NCBI GenBank assembly: GCA_025766275.1
Contig: JAFKAC010000045.1
Coordinates: 372,001-436,000 of the forward strand
Direction of reading: 5' to 3'
DNA length: 64,000 bases
DNA from: Lactarius indigo
Taxonomy: Eukaryota > Basidiomycota > Agaricomycetes > Russulales > Russulaceae
How positions within the stretch are numbered: the first letter of the stretch is position 1; each line of letters begins with the position of its first letter. Below are positions 45,173-55,803 of the stretch, piece by piece. The position numbers and the translations under genes were made by a program. The notes beneath the pieces are model-generated. The model was given only the letters and a program-made list of their open reading frames with translations. It made no database searches and had not been told where the DNA came from.

Positions 45173-47575
45173 ATGTCGTTCTCTGATTTTTACGCCTCAG
45201 ATCTCTCAGATATTACATCCTCGTCCGAAGAAGACGACGCACCCCCCACAAAAGTCAAAAAGCCGAGCGTTAGAAAACCGAGGCCCGATCAGAAACAACC
45301 ATACACCATTACGCAGGCACTCAGACCGCCACGCTCAACCTCCTACTCCGTAAGATCTCTATACGGTATCCGTTCATTCCTTTTACCTGTATACTTGCCA
45401 CTCACAGTCCTCCCCAGAACAAATTGTCGATGGGGGGATCAATCTGGATCCAGACTACCAAAGAGGCACGCCTTTTTCTCCTGTCGTGCCTAATGGAATC
45501 TCATCCTACCCAACTAGACGTTGTCTGGGCAGAAACAAAACAAATTGGTCTCATCGATTCTGTTATTCGGAACTACTATATCCCCCCCCTCATCTTCGGT
45601 GAGCCAACTTCAACTATCTATCCCGCATCTTCAATATCTCAAATATGCTCGAAAGCTGTATCTACTTCCCAGGACGGGAGTGAAACTCGCATTTGTATTG
45701 ATGGAAAGCAACGTTTGACTTCGATACAAAAGTGCGTTTCCTGCGCGACATTATATCTGTACCGTCTCTTACTGCATGCTAGGTTTATGGATGGGCTTGT
45801 AAGTAATTATCTTCATAGCGTATACGCCGGAAAGGTCTAGGGTGCGCCATAGTGGCAAACTCCTCCGGCGGTGGGGAGCCCGTGGGATCTCGGTCCCGTT
45901 GGTCCACCTGCGGTGCTGTTTGCCATTCTGGTGTCCCTATGTCCGTTTTACTGACATCAAAGCATGGGCACTTGTAGATTCCACGTACGTCTTTTTCTCT
46001 GCTAGGCTGGCCTTACTATCCAGTTCTGATCATGAGCGATCCTTGCAGATAGAGACCAGTAAGCTCCTATTTTTTCGAATTAATCTGAATTACGATTTAT
46101 GTGCAGTATCACGGCAAAACGCTACTGGTGGAAGAAACATGGGGCGAATGCAAAGGCCCTTCTACCAAAAACGCTGCAGCAAGCTTTTGCAAATAAACAG
46201 ATTGTATGCGTCGAGTATGACGGCTTGACAAGTGAACAAGAGCGTGAAATTTTCCAAGTTTGTTCCCTCTTTTCCCTTATCCGTCCGTTCACCAACGAGT
46301 GCCTCCAGCGTGTCCAGCTTGGTGTGGCGCTTACTCCTGCAGGCATGTAACTAACAACACGATCTACCTACTAATCTGACACACAGCAGAGCGTATGCAA
46401 GCCATCTCGGGACCTTGGCCTAACTTTATCCGTGAAATTCAGTCACAGGTCCTGGGCGACGACGGCTTTGGCCATTCTTTTGAATGGGGTCGTACCCGCG
46501 GGAAGGACTTCCACGGGCTAGCTTCTATCGTCTACCTCCTAGAGCAACTTCCGGCGTGCAGAATACCCCCTACCTCGGCAACCATGGACAGGTGGCTGAC
46601 GCGTACAACTCCGGTACCCCATAAGCTGCGTACTGGCATACTTGACACGTTTCGCGTGTACCTCGTTCTTGTTCGGGAGAAGGACTACAGTAAACCCTTC
46701 GCCCAGCGCGTCTCGCCGATTGAGTTTGTCATGATCGGGGTGATGATATACGTGAAACGTGAAACGCTGAGTTTGACTCAGCTCAGCCACGCGGTGGAGA
46801 AGCTGCGCGCCGATGTGCGTTCGAGGGAAAGGGATGTGCGCACCAATGGAAGGACTACCAGACTACTTTTCAAATTCATCATGGAGAAACTGCCAAAGCT
46901 CGCCCTGCGCAGTGATGGGCAGGGCGACAAGAGCGCACAGTCGGTGCTTCCCACACTTCCCCGTTCACTGGCTTCGACGCCGGCCTCCGCACCTCTGGTG
47001 GGAAGTGAGTCTCAAGCAGCTGTTGCACCTGGGTCGGCTTCTGCGCCACATAAACCGAGGAAACGCAAGCGTCAGGTGGAAGATGACGATGACAGCGACC
47101 CCTCTGAGCCCGACGGGGGCGACGAAGACGAGTACGTCCCTTCACGACGGCGTTATACTCGCCGCGCGTCCGACAAAGCCGCACTCCAACCCTCCCCATC
47201 CGCCTCCCCTCTCATAGCTCCAGCTTCAATGCCTGGGTTCGTGTCCACGTCTCCTCGGATGCCTGCCAACGTATCAACTGCGTCTAATACGCCGACCCCA
47301 TCGCTGACGGAGATGAGGCCTACACCATCTCACCTCGTCGCACCCTCTGCTTCTACTTCTGCATCTGTGCCGCCCACCCCAATCGTGTCTGCACATTCTT
47401 TGCCCTTGGTTGGGATAAGGCAGTTGGGCGACTCCCCGCACCCCCTGTCGCATGTAGTACAATCGGATCAGCCTGCTCTCGGCACCGCCGTTGCGCCGAT
47501 CGACCTCGATGCGCTGGAAAAGCTGCAACAGATCCTCACGTTTTCGGCTGGTATCAATGCCGTTTCGAACACGGC

Positions 47576-47612
<37 letters not shown>

Positions 47613-48650
47613 CAACAGCAAATGCAGCAGACTCTGCAGCAGCAATACCAGACTCAGTCTCAATTAGCACAATTGACGTCAATGCGGCAGTTCCAGTTGC
47701 AACCAGAGCAGCAAGACCAGGGCAACCTCGGGAGGGTAATGGCGTTGCAACAATTGCAGTCTCTTCTCGCGATGCATCCTCCACAACAGCTTCAACAACT
47801 GCAACAATTAGCTCAGACACAACAAGGACAAGCGGCCCCAACCACGGTCCCTTTCGCTGTTGCGCCGCCGCAGTCCCCAGTCATCAAAGCGGAATACATA
47901 GAGCCTAGCCTCAAGTCGCCTCACGGGTGGCAACCGGCGCGGCCCCCACCGCCCCGCCTCGAATATCGAAGGGGCCGATCGCGCTCGCGTTCTCGTGAAC
48001 GCGATTATGACCACCGTGGTGGGAATGGCGGAGGTGGCGAGTGGCGAGAATATTCCCGCCACGGTCCTCCTTCATATCCACCTCGATCTCGTTCTAGATC
48101 TCGTTCCAGGTCCGAATCGAGATCGCGTAGAGCACGCTCGCCCCCCCGCTCACGCCCCGCCGATCTGCGCTCACGCATTCGCTCGCGTTCGCGTTCTATT
48201 TCGCCGGAACGCGGGTATCACAATGCGGTGAAAAACTCTCATCGTGGATGGGACCAACAGCAGGCTCGTGTCATACCTAGCGGCCCCCGTCAGGGACCTG
48301 GACCTGGACCTGGCCCCGGACCCGGACCTGGTTTTGGTGGGGGCAGCGCACCGAACGGCGCTGGGAGGAGGCCCAGTAGCCCCTCATCTATGCTTATCTC
48401 TGCGTCATCCCCTGCGGGTATCGCTCGCAAGTTTGAATTTACACGCCGTGAACAGTTCGGGGAGTTCGGGGGTGAGCAGCGACCAATGGCAGCACCCGGC
48501 GTTCCATTCCAAAGTAATCGTGGTCGTGGTCGCGGTCGCGGTCGTCCCCGCGGTCGTGCCCGTGGGGGGTTTAGAGGGACTGCACCAGGGACTGCGCCAG
48601 GAAGTGTGCAAGGGAGCGTGCAAGGGAGTGTGCAAGGGAGTGTACCTTGA
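45173..48650 (+). CDS. DUF262 (GmrSD/ParB-like) protein with polyQ, RS and RG-rich tail
   Basis: The N-terminal half is a DUF262 domain, the ParB/Srx-like NTPase-type fold of bacterial GmrS: GGINLDPDYQRDVVW, LIDSVIRNYYIPPLIF, the signature ICIDGKQRLTSIQKFMDG, EYDGLTSEQEREIFQ and RVQLGVALTPAERMQA. Exons: 45173-45349, 45408-45465, 45518-45598, 45656-45731, 45783-45798, an unresolved joint, about 46107-46259, 46305-46343, and 46388-48650. Introns 2 (45466-45517) and the last (46344-46387) read GC...AG. I could not close the frame between 45799 and 46106, where a microexon or a damaged splice may lie. The tail has a basic patch (KPRKRKRQVEDDDD), a glutamine run, arginine-serine dipeptides (RSRSRSRERD), a GP repeat and RGRGRGRPRGRARGG. 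The tail looks RNA-binding or nuclear. The function is unknown. Confidence 0.78.
47575..47643 (+). repeat. CAG/CAA tract coding polyglutamine
   Basis: A run of CAG and CAA codons encodes about 14 consecutive glutamines and continues into a Q-rich segment. CAA interruptions near its 3' end should limit instability. Confidence 0.95.
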
Positions 48651-49240
48651 TATGCATACATGTTTGTGCATCTGGATTTCTTGTGCGTTCCTTTCTTTTT
48701 TGCTTCTTTTTTTACAGATGGCGAGGTAATTGACTGTCTTTGTGCAGAAACCGTGTAATCAATTTTCGTTTCTCAGATTCCTTCAACCCACCACCCACGT
48801 ACTCGTTGTGCAGTTCTTGACATGCATGTATGTATGGGTTGAACTTGTACGTCCTTGTCATTTTTATTTCGTTTTAGAGATGGAAAGGCTAATTAACTAT
48901 CTCTGTGCAGCAAACCGTATAATTCTTGTTCCCTCAACGCCTGTTTATCCCACCAATACTCGTTATTGTGCAGCTTCTGTTTTAATTGCACCGGTGGGAC
49001 TATTCAATTTGTTTGTAAAACTTGTCTTGCTCTCACCCAATGTGTCACAGTTTGTTTCTGTTCTATTTTTTTTTTGCTCCCCTTCCGTTTCCTGTGCTCC
49101 TCGTTTCCAAGGGCCAAAAAAATACGATGCGCCCATACCTTAACCATGCCAGTGATCAACTCGTCGTGATATGCCCATCTCCACTGACATTTGATTACCG
49201 TAACTTTATGGCACCTTGTTCTCTTGTATCCGAACTACAT
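48651..49240. other. 3' flank of the DUF262 gene
   Basis: T-rich, with two related sub-bloc sequences (ACAGATGGCGAGGTAATTGACTG at 48715 and AGAGATGGAAAGGCTAATTAACT at 48877), probably a small tandem duplication of UTR sequence. No gene. Confidence 0.5.
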
Positions 49241-49243
49241 GCG

Positions 49244-50960
49244 AGTTTCTCTCGAGCCACGCAAGATAGAAAACCACCAAAAAAAATTATTTTATCATTC
49301 GAGCATGGCCGAGTGGGAACGACAGTAGCTGAATAAGTGACAGGGAACGATAAAGGAAGAAGAGGTCTATCTCCAAGTTTACCGCACAAGAGGAAAGACA
49401 AGTGGCCAAATAAAAGCAGAGCAAGGGAGAACGGGAAAGCAACAACGAAAAGGAAAGATTTCATGCCATCATCCAATGGCATAGATATCGTATATGCACG
49501 TCCTAGTTAGATGAGCGCTTACCGGTCCTTGCCTGAGGTGGTGCAAGGTTCTCCACTTCAAATAGTCGTAGCAGTGACAACAGCAGTCGCAGGGTCAAAC
49601 TTGCAGATGAGGGAAATACACATCGAGTCTACTAGATCGGAGGAGTGGCAATGAGTTAGTCAAAAAGAAAGACGTGCCGAAGTTGTGCATACACGCACAA
49701 AGCAAAGCTTTATGGTCCAATCAACACATATCATCTAACAGCGCACTGCACATCTATATCAACATCAATACGAAATAGGCGTCGTCGTATCAATCACGTA
49801 CCTCCATTGTTCCTTCACGCCCAGTCCCAACCCTTGCCGTCCTTATATTGCTTACCATCCTCGCTGCAGAACCCTCGCCCTCCACCACCACGAGAGGGAA
49901 CCCCAGCGCAGAGCATGAGCATAAGCCTTCGGTTCGGGCTCTGTGGTTAAGCAGAGCCCGCAAGACGTGGTGCTGGGCCATAAATAAGTGGCACAGGTTG
50001 AGCTCGATCACCGATCACCAGTCGCGCAGCTACGATCTACGCTGAGTCGAAGTGCAACTGTTTCCCTGGGGACCTCTTGAGGATAAGTATGCCACGGGCT
50101 GGGCGCGTCTGCACTGTCGCCTCGTGACGATGGCCGAAATGGAAAGGCGTCCTGCTTGTCCTCGCTGCATCAAAACGTCGTCATCGTCATCTTCATCGTC
50201 AGAGAAAAACGTGGTCAGGAAAGGGATAGTCCGATGTCCTCCTCAACAGACAGCCCTGCGATATCTGTGATTTCTGCGGTAATACCATCTCCATTAGTAT
50301 TCCCGCTCGACACGAAAGGAAACGAAATAAGCGGGAGGATGGGCATAATCCGGGGTGGCAGCTTCTCAGTAGAAAAGCCTGGTGTCAATATGAGTCATCA
50401 AGCCGATATATGCGACGAGCATCGCTAGCAACTCGCCCAACTCGAGGGGTTGCTTCTGTACATCAACCCTACCATTCTCGTCGAACCAAGCCAGACGCAC
50501 ACGAGTGCGCAGAGAAGGCCGTACAACAAGACGCGCGCAAGCCAGCTGGTGCTGCGCGGGCCGAAAATGGGGGCGGGTGCATGCAGGCCGGGCGAAGAAC
50601 GGTGGGCATATCGAGTGTGAGCGCAGAGGATGGGACCGATTACAATGGGGAACGCAAGTACATCGTACGGAGCGACAGAGAGGCCGAGATGACGTAGATT
50701 GCTCTTTTCGGTGTTGCTCCATCATCGACGGGCCTATCCGCGAGGGGCCCACAACGGGGGCTGGGATGAAGACGGTAATAGGGAGGGTGATGCAGTGCGA
50801 ACATTTGGGGGCACATTCTCGGGCTCAGCACAGGGGGCAAGCGACTTTTGCATGGAGGAGTGCTTGCAAAGTAGCACATGGGGGGAGGGTCATCGGAGAA
50901 GGTAGAACTGGTACTCCGAGATTACTCAAATTGGTGACCCTGGTCTTGAAGCATAGTCAG
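49244..50960 (-). pseudogene. Decayed duplicate of the F-box-type gene
   Basis: Minus-strand pieces match the intact gene at 51670-54244 in the same order. RLAWFDENGRVDVQKQPLELGELLAMLVAYIGL (about 50390-50500) corresponds to the RVDVQKQPVEWDGFLAKL block. IELNLCHLFMAQHHVLRALL (about 49950-50010) corresponds to VIELNLRDLLMTRHRDVL. The F-box N-terminus and the WVSEGVQ C-terminal exons are not found. The 3' flank (CTCGAGCCACGCAAGATAGAA at 49251) is repeated at 51230, so the duplicated unit included downstream DNA. Stops and frame changes make it non-functional. Confidence 0.75.
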
Positions 50961-51669
50961 AATGGCTGAGGGAGAGTTGCATGCCTGGAGTTGGCCAGCG
51001 AGAGGAGGACTCGCGGTGATAAGATCTTGCTTGACCTTTTGTTTATATTGCTTGATGCCGTGAGATCATTTTCAAAAATGACTTCGAAACTGGAACAGGG
51101 TGCTATCATTGCGGGATTCTTAGACCATCGAACTAGAAGCAGGCAATGGGAGGGTTACTAAGACAAGGTTAAATTCCACTTAAAACTCACTTAGATTTAA
51201 CCCTTCTCTGCACTTTAAATAGTGCTAAGCTCGAGCCACGCAAGATAGAAGGCATCAAAGGATGTTCCATTACTGTTCAAGCGTTCAAGCACAGCACAGT
51301 GGAATGTAGCTGTTGGATAGATAGGTAAAGGAAAGGATCAAGGAAGAAGAGATTGTCTCCAAGTTCATCGCAAAAAACATAAGAAAAATCACTAAGAAAA
51401 CTGGGGAGAAGGGAAAGGGGAAAAAAAATTCGAAGAAAAAAGACATTAATCCGAAGACTTCGTGTCATAAATGATACAAAGGCATAAATGCTTTGTATAT
51501 ATCCTGATCAGTACGTCTCCTCACCTAAAAGTGTCAAATCTTGGTGGCGGCAGGTTCATCACTTCATATAACACAACCAACCGTGATATCTGTCCCGACA
51601 GGGGACAGTGTGAGGGTGGGTTGTTAGCACAGATTTGTAACCGGGACGGGTAGGTCATTACCTCAATTT

Positions 51670-54244
51670 CTATTCTCCGCCTCTGCCCTCAACTCCATCA
51701 CTGGTACTACCCCCCGCAGCGCGGTTGGGAATGTGACCACCATACTGTCCGGTAGGAGCGGCAACAGCAGATGCGGGGCCAACTTTCCAGGACCAAAACG
51801 GACCTATGATCCAAAACCGCACCCAAAAAAAGAAAGAATAATCAGTTTACCGTGGCATGGAGAGCAGAGAGTGAGACGAACCAAGTGGGTCAGACGGCTC
51901 GTGCCCCGCACCGGTCCACATCCCAATGACGCCGATTGCCGAACCCCTTCCACCAAGCTGAACGCCCTCGCTGACCCATTCGCCGTCTCCGTCCTCGCGA
52001 GAGGATGTCTGTCCCCACGTCAGCCCCCCGCAGCAAATAGCAAATGAGAAAGATATCACGCACGAGGGTCCAGCGCACATCGCCTGAGGCGGTCATCTCG
52101 ACCGTCCCGCACACGCGCGTGAGAATCGGCGGCGTGGTCGCGGTGTGCCATTCGCCGACGACGTGGATCGTCGGGCGACCCGGCCACGCGGTGGGCGCGC
52201 GGGTGTAGTGCGAGATGCTGAGCGTCAACGGGATGATCCGCATAACTTCGTAAAGCGCTGGGTGGGAGAATCGTTGGGCGAGCGGTTGCGACTATTGTTC
52301 CGCGTCTCCTGGTTAGAGTAGAATGACAAAGACGGAGAAGAGGAAGACACACGTTATTGTCTAACAGGGTTGGGGAGGCGGGGAAGGTTGGATTTTGGTT
52401 AGCCAAAAGACGCGACCGAGTTGGGCGTATACGTACAGAGCAGATCACCATAGTCCAACCAACACACACACCGCCTGACAAAATCGACGTCAATACAAAT
52501 CAAGCGTCGTCATGTCAATCACATACCTCCATTGTCCCTCTACGCCCGCCCAGTCCCAACCCTCGCCGTCCCTATACTGCTTACCAACTTCACCACCGGA
52601 ACATTCGCCCTCCGCCGCCACCGCCGACCACTCAGGCGCCGTGGGCGGGAACCCCGGCGCGGAACACGGGCGTAGGCCTTCAAAGCTGAGCAGAGCACGC
52701 AGGACGTCACGGTGCCGGGTCATGAGCAGGTCGCGTAGGTTGAGCTCGATCACCTGTCGCGCAGCCGCGATCCACGCCCAGTCAAAGCGCAGCTGACCAT
52801 CGGGAACTGACGATGGCCTAGATAAAAGGGCGTCCTCGTCCCCGTCGTCGTCGCTTCCCTGGGTTGATGAATCAATGCCATCGTCATCGTAGTCGCCTTC
52901 GGGATCGTAGAACGGGCTCAGGAAAAAGGTAGAGTCTGGGATTAGCGGCACGGGAAAACCGGTTGACGATGATCCCGGCTCTGTTCCCTGGTCGTCCTCT
53001 CCATCGGCAAAGAACCCCTTTCCGCAACTTGGCATTGAAGAACGATCGTCGACGGCGAGGAAGGGGCCAAAGGCGCGAGACGAGCGCAAGTATGCCGTGT
53101 TGTACACGCGAATCCGTGCGAGGCGGCGCACGCCATCCAGCGAGGTCGTCGCCGAAGTTGCGATAGAGCCAAACACCTCATCGCCGTCGATCTCGCTTGT
53201 TCCTTCGTCATCGCTCTCGCTCATACTCTCGCTCCCTGGCTGGAAATCAGAATCGTCACTGGATGATGACGGATCCATGTCGTGCAGCTCCTGACTCCGA
53301 AAGTCGCCCGGAGCCATAGAGTCGTTGTCGTCACCATCGTGGTTATCTTCAGTTATGATTCCTTTGCCAACAAGTGGTATCGTGACTTCTGTGATGATGC
53401 CTTCATTATTATCATCATTCAACATTGACGTAAGTGAAGTAAGTGGGGGGATGGCCGTGGTGCAGGGCTGCTTCTCAGTAGAGATCGTGGTCCCAATTAA
53501 CGTTGTCAAACCGATATGTGCGACGAGTTTCGCAAGAAACCCATCCCACTCGACGGGTTGCTTCTGTACGTCGACCCTGCCGTGCCCGTCGAATACAGTC
53601 AGGCGCACCATGAGCGCGTGGGGCAGGCCGTGCGCTAATACACGCGCGAGCCAGGTGGTGTTGCGCGAACCGAGAATGAGGGTGGGGTGCATGTGGGCAG
53701 CGAGGAAGAGTGGGGGGCATATCGGGTGCGGACGTGGAGGGTGGGACGGATGGGACTCCATGCACGCAAGCGCGTCGTGTGGGAGGGGTGCGGCGGTCGA
53801 GATGACCCGGAGAAGCGTCTGCAATGCAGTATGCACTTCAGTATCGGAGGAAGGTGAATCAGAGGAGGAAGAGTCCTGGGGAGGTCTGGTGCGGCGAAGG
53901 ATAAAGGATTCAGTCCAAATACGCCGCTTGTACTCGCTCTCCCAGGGGAAAACGTCTTCAGAAGGGCAGCTCCTGAAATTGCCTTCACCTGAGTTCAAAT
54001 GGGGTAGTGGCGCTCGTCCGTGGGTGCGAATGTCGCGCGCTAAAAATGGGTTGTCAAAGACAACTAGGAATACCTCGCGCCAGAGATGCTTGCTAAACTG
54101 GTGATAGACGAGGGCACGAAAGGAGCGGCATGTCTGAGAAAGAGTAGCCACCGCATGGGTGTCCCCGAGGAGGGCAGCGATGACGATGATCTCCTCGATT
54201 AGCTCGAAAGGGAGGGAGCGAAGGGAGGGCTGGAGGAGTGCCAT
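51670..54244 (-). CDS. F-box-type protein, 736 aa
   Basis: Five exons on the minus strand: 54244-52527, 52474-52437, 52257-52064, 52008-51882 and 51803-51670 (2211 nt). The N-terminus, SLRSLPFELIEEIIVIAAL then ATLSQTCRSFRALVYHQFS and HLWREVFL, is an F-box-like helix bundle that would bind Skp1 in SCF ubiquitin ligases. A long variable middle with acidic Ser/Asp-rich runs follows. The C-terminal exons read WRRCVCWLDYGDLL, SLYEVMRIIPLTL, HVVGEWHTATTPP and EWVSEGVQLGGRGSAIGVIGMW. This order is familiar from large Agaricomycete F-box families, where the C-terminal part is presumed to recognise the target. The start is the first ATG before the F-box. The substrate is unknown. Confidence 0.83.
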
Positions 54245-54445
54245 CCTACAGTGTCAAGGGGGGCGGGCGTGTTGACCTGAAAGACGGGTCAGGCGAGCAT
54301 AACATAGAGGGCGACATCCACGTTTATAGTAACTTATCGACAAACGTCTCACGTACACACGGAACGACGAGTGGATAGTTTGAGTGGATAGTGGCGATGA
54401 CTAAGCGACGGTCCAACAGGTCACGGTTCGCTGGAGTGGGCTCCC
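54245..54445. promoter_or_regulatory. Divergent promoter region, F-box gene / 264-aa gene
   Basis: Only 201 bp separate the two start codons, so the promoters overlap or are shared. No clear TATA box. Confidence 0.5.
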
Positions 54446-55320
54446 ATGGCGCAACCGGTACACTCCCTCGTCCTCGGCCCTACAGAAACGCCCGCTATCA
54501 GGTGTAAGACCTGCAAGGTTCCCCTCCCAAATGCCACGAGAAAAAACTGCGATCGCTGTCGTCGAAATAGGACGGAAAGGTATAACCGCTGGAAGAGATC
54601 TGTCGAGGCAAGGAAGAACCAAATCGCTTTCCCCGCACTAGAAACCCACCCTTCATCGGCGCCACCATCGAAGCCAAACGTTAGGTGGACGAAACCTGCG
54701 ACCACGTCGGCGGGTCCTCGGCCTCCTCACCTATCCCACTCAGGAACTAGCACGTATGCGCAACTTTCCGTCGCCACCGCCGCCCCTCTAGATTACGACT
54801 TGAACGAGCGTGACCATGGACACCAAACGGCGAGCTCGCAGCTCCCCAGAGATGCACCTGGGTTGCTGTTCTCATTGCCACATCGCATCAACATCCCCGA
54901 ATACCAATGGAGCGAAGAGCTAATCGACGCGCTTCTAGCTTTACCCTCACGTTCCAACTTCTTCGGGCAGTTCTCTGTCGTCGCCGACCCCGACGTGGAC
55001 AACTCCAAGCGGGCACAGATGTTCCGAGATCAACTGCGTTCCAAAGGCCTCCCCATATCGTACGTAGCAGCAGCGTCCTTTAGCGTTTCATTCACAGAGC
55101 CTCACCCGTTCCGCCTCTTCTCCTTTTTCACCTGGACAGGGAAACACAGAAACCTGTCGCCCATAACCCGGGTGCTTCCCGTGGGCAAGCAATCGGCCTC
55201 TACTGCAAATGCGAGATTCGGTGTCAAGGCCGGTTCGTCGTCTCGGTCGACGACGACACTACGCACTTGCACGGTGTGCCTGGACAACGCATCGGCGTGG
55301 CACTTTTACACACCTCATGA
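54446..55320 (+). CDS. Uncharacterised 264-aa protein with two Cys motifs
   Basis: Two exons, 54446-55059 and 55140-55320 (795 nt). Near the N-terminus CKTCKVPLPNATRKNCDRC then RRNRTERYNRWKR looks like a small zinc-binding finger (C-x2-C ... C-x2-C) followed by a basic stretch. The middle is low-complexity. A conserved-looking block, RINIPEYQWSEELIDALLAL, follows. Exon 2 carries GLYCKCEIRCQGRFVVSV then DDDTTHLHGVPGQRIGVAL, with three cysteines. The intron removes a frame that would otherwise run to 55336, and the spliced frame gives the more coherent C-terminus. A DNA- or RNA-binding role is possible. I do not know this family by name. Confidence 0.62.
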
Positions 55321-55803
55321 CAACGCTCTATGGTGATTCCCCACTTCCATCACGTACGCTGTTACGTGGCGGTACACGTACCCTGTGTGCTTCACACTTT
55401 GCCTTACTCTTTCCTGGATTGGCACGTGTGTGCTTATACACTGACAGAACTGGCGCCTCCTAGATCCTGGTTCCATGCAGTGCTGACGATCAAAGTCCAC
55501 TACCCCCGGTTTTATAGACTCTGAGGATGCCTGGAATTGACGTAGCCATCATCCGAATTGACTACATGGAGCTGGTATCCCCTTCCTTACGTAACGGTGG
55601 TAGGTCAAAGTAAATGTAACTTAGAAGTGGGATGAGTTGGTTGGTAAATGACTAGCTGGGACTTGTATGGGACAGTTGCTCATTGAGAAAATATATTGTA
55701 CGCTTATCAGAGTAAGTTGGTGCAAAATCATTGATGTGATGGAGGGTATTTGGTTGGGGTCGTTGGGGTCGACTGAAAAAGCCCAACTTGCTTCCCTGTT
55801 GTC
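55321..55803. other. Spacer between 264-aa gene and ketoreductase
   Basis: No gene seen. Presumably 3' UTR and promoter. Confidence 0.45.

Noticed and set aside
48290..48671. Minus-strand frames with PCTLPCTLPCT and GPGPGP repeats
   Set aside because: Antisense of the low-complexity RG/GP tail of the DUF262 gene.
53325..54104. 259-codon plus-strand frame
   Set aside because: It lies wholly opposite exon 1 of the F-box gene and has no motif.
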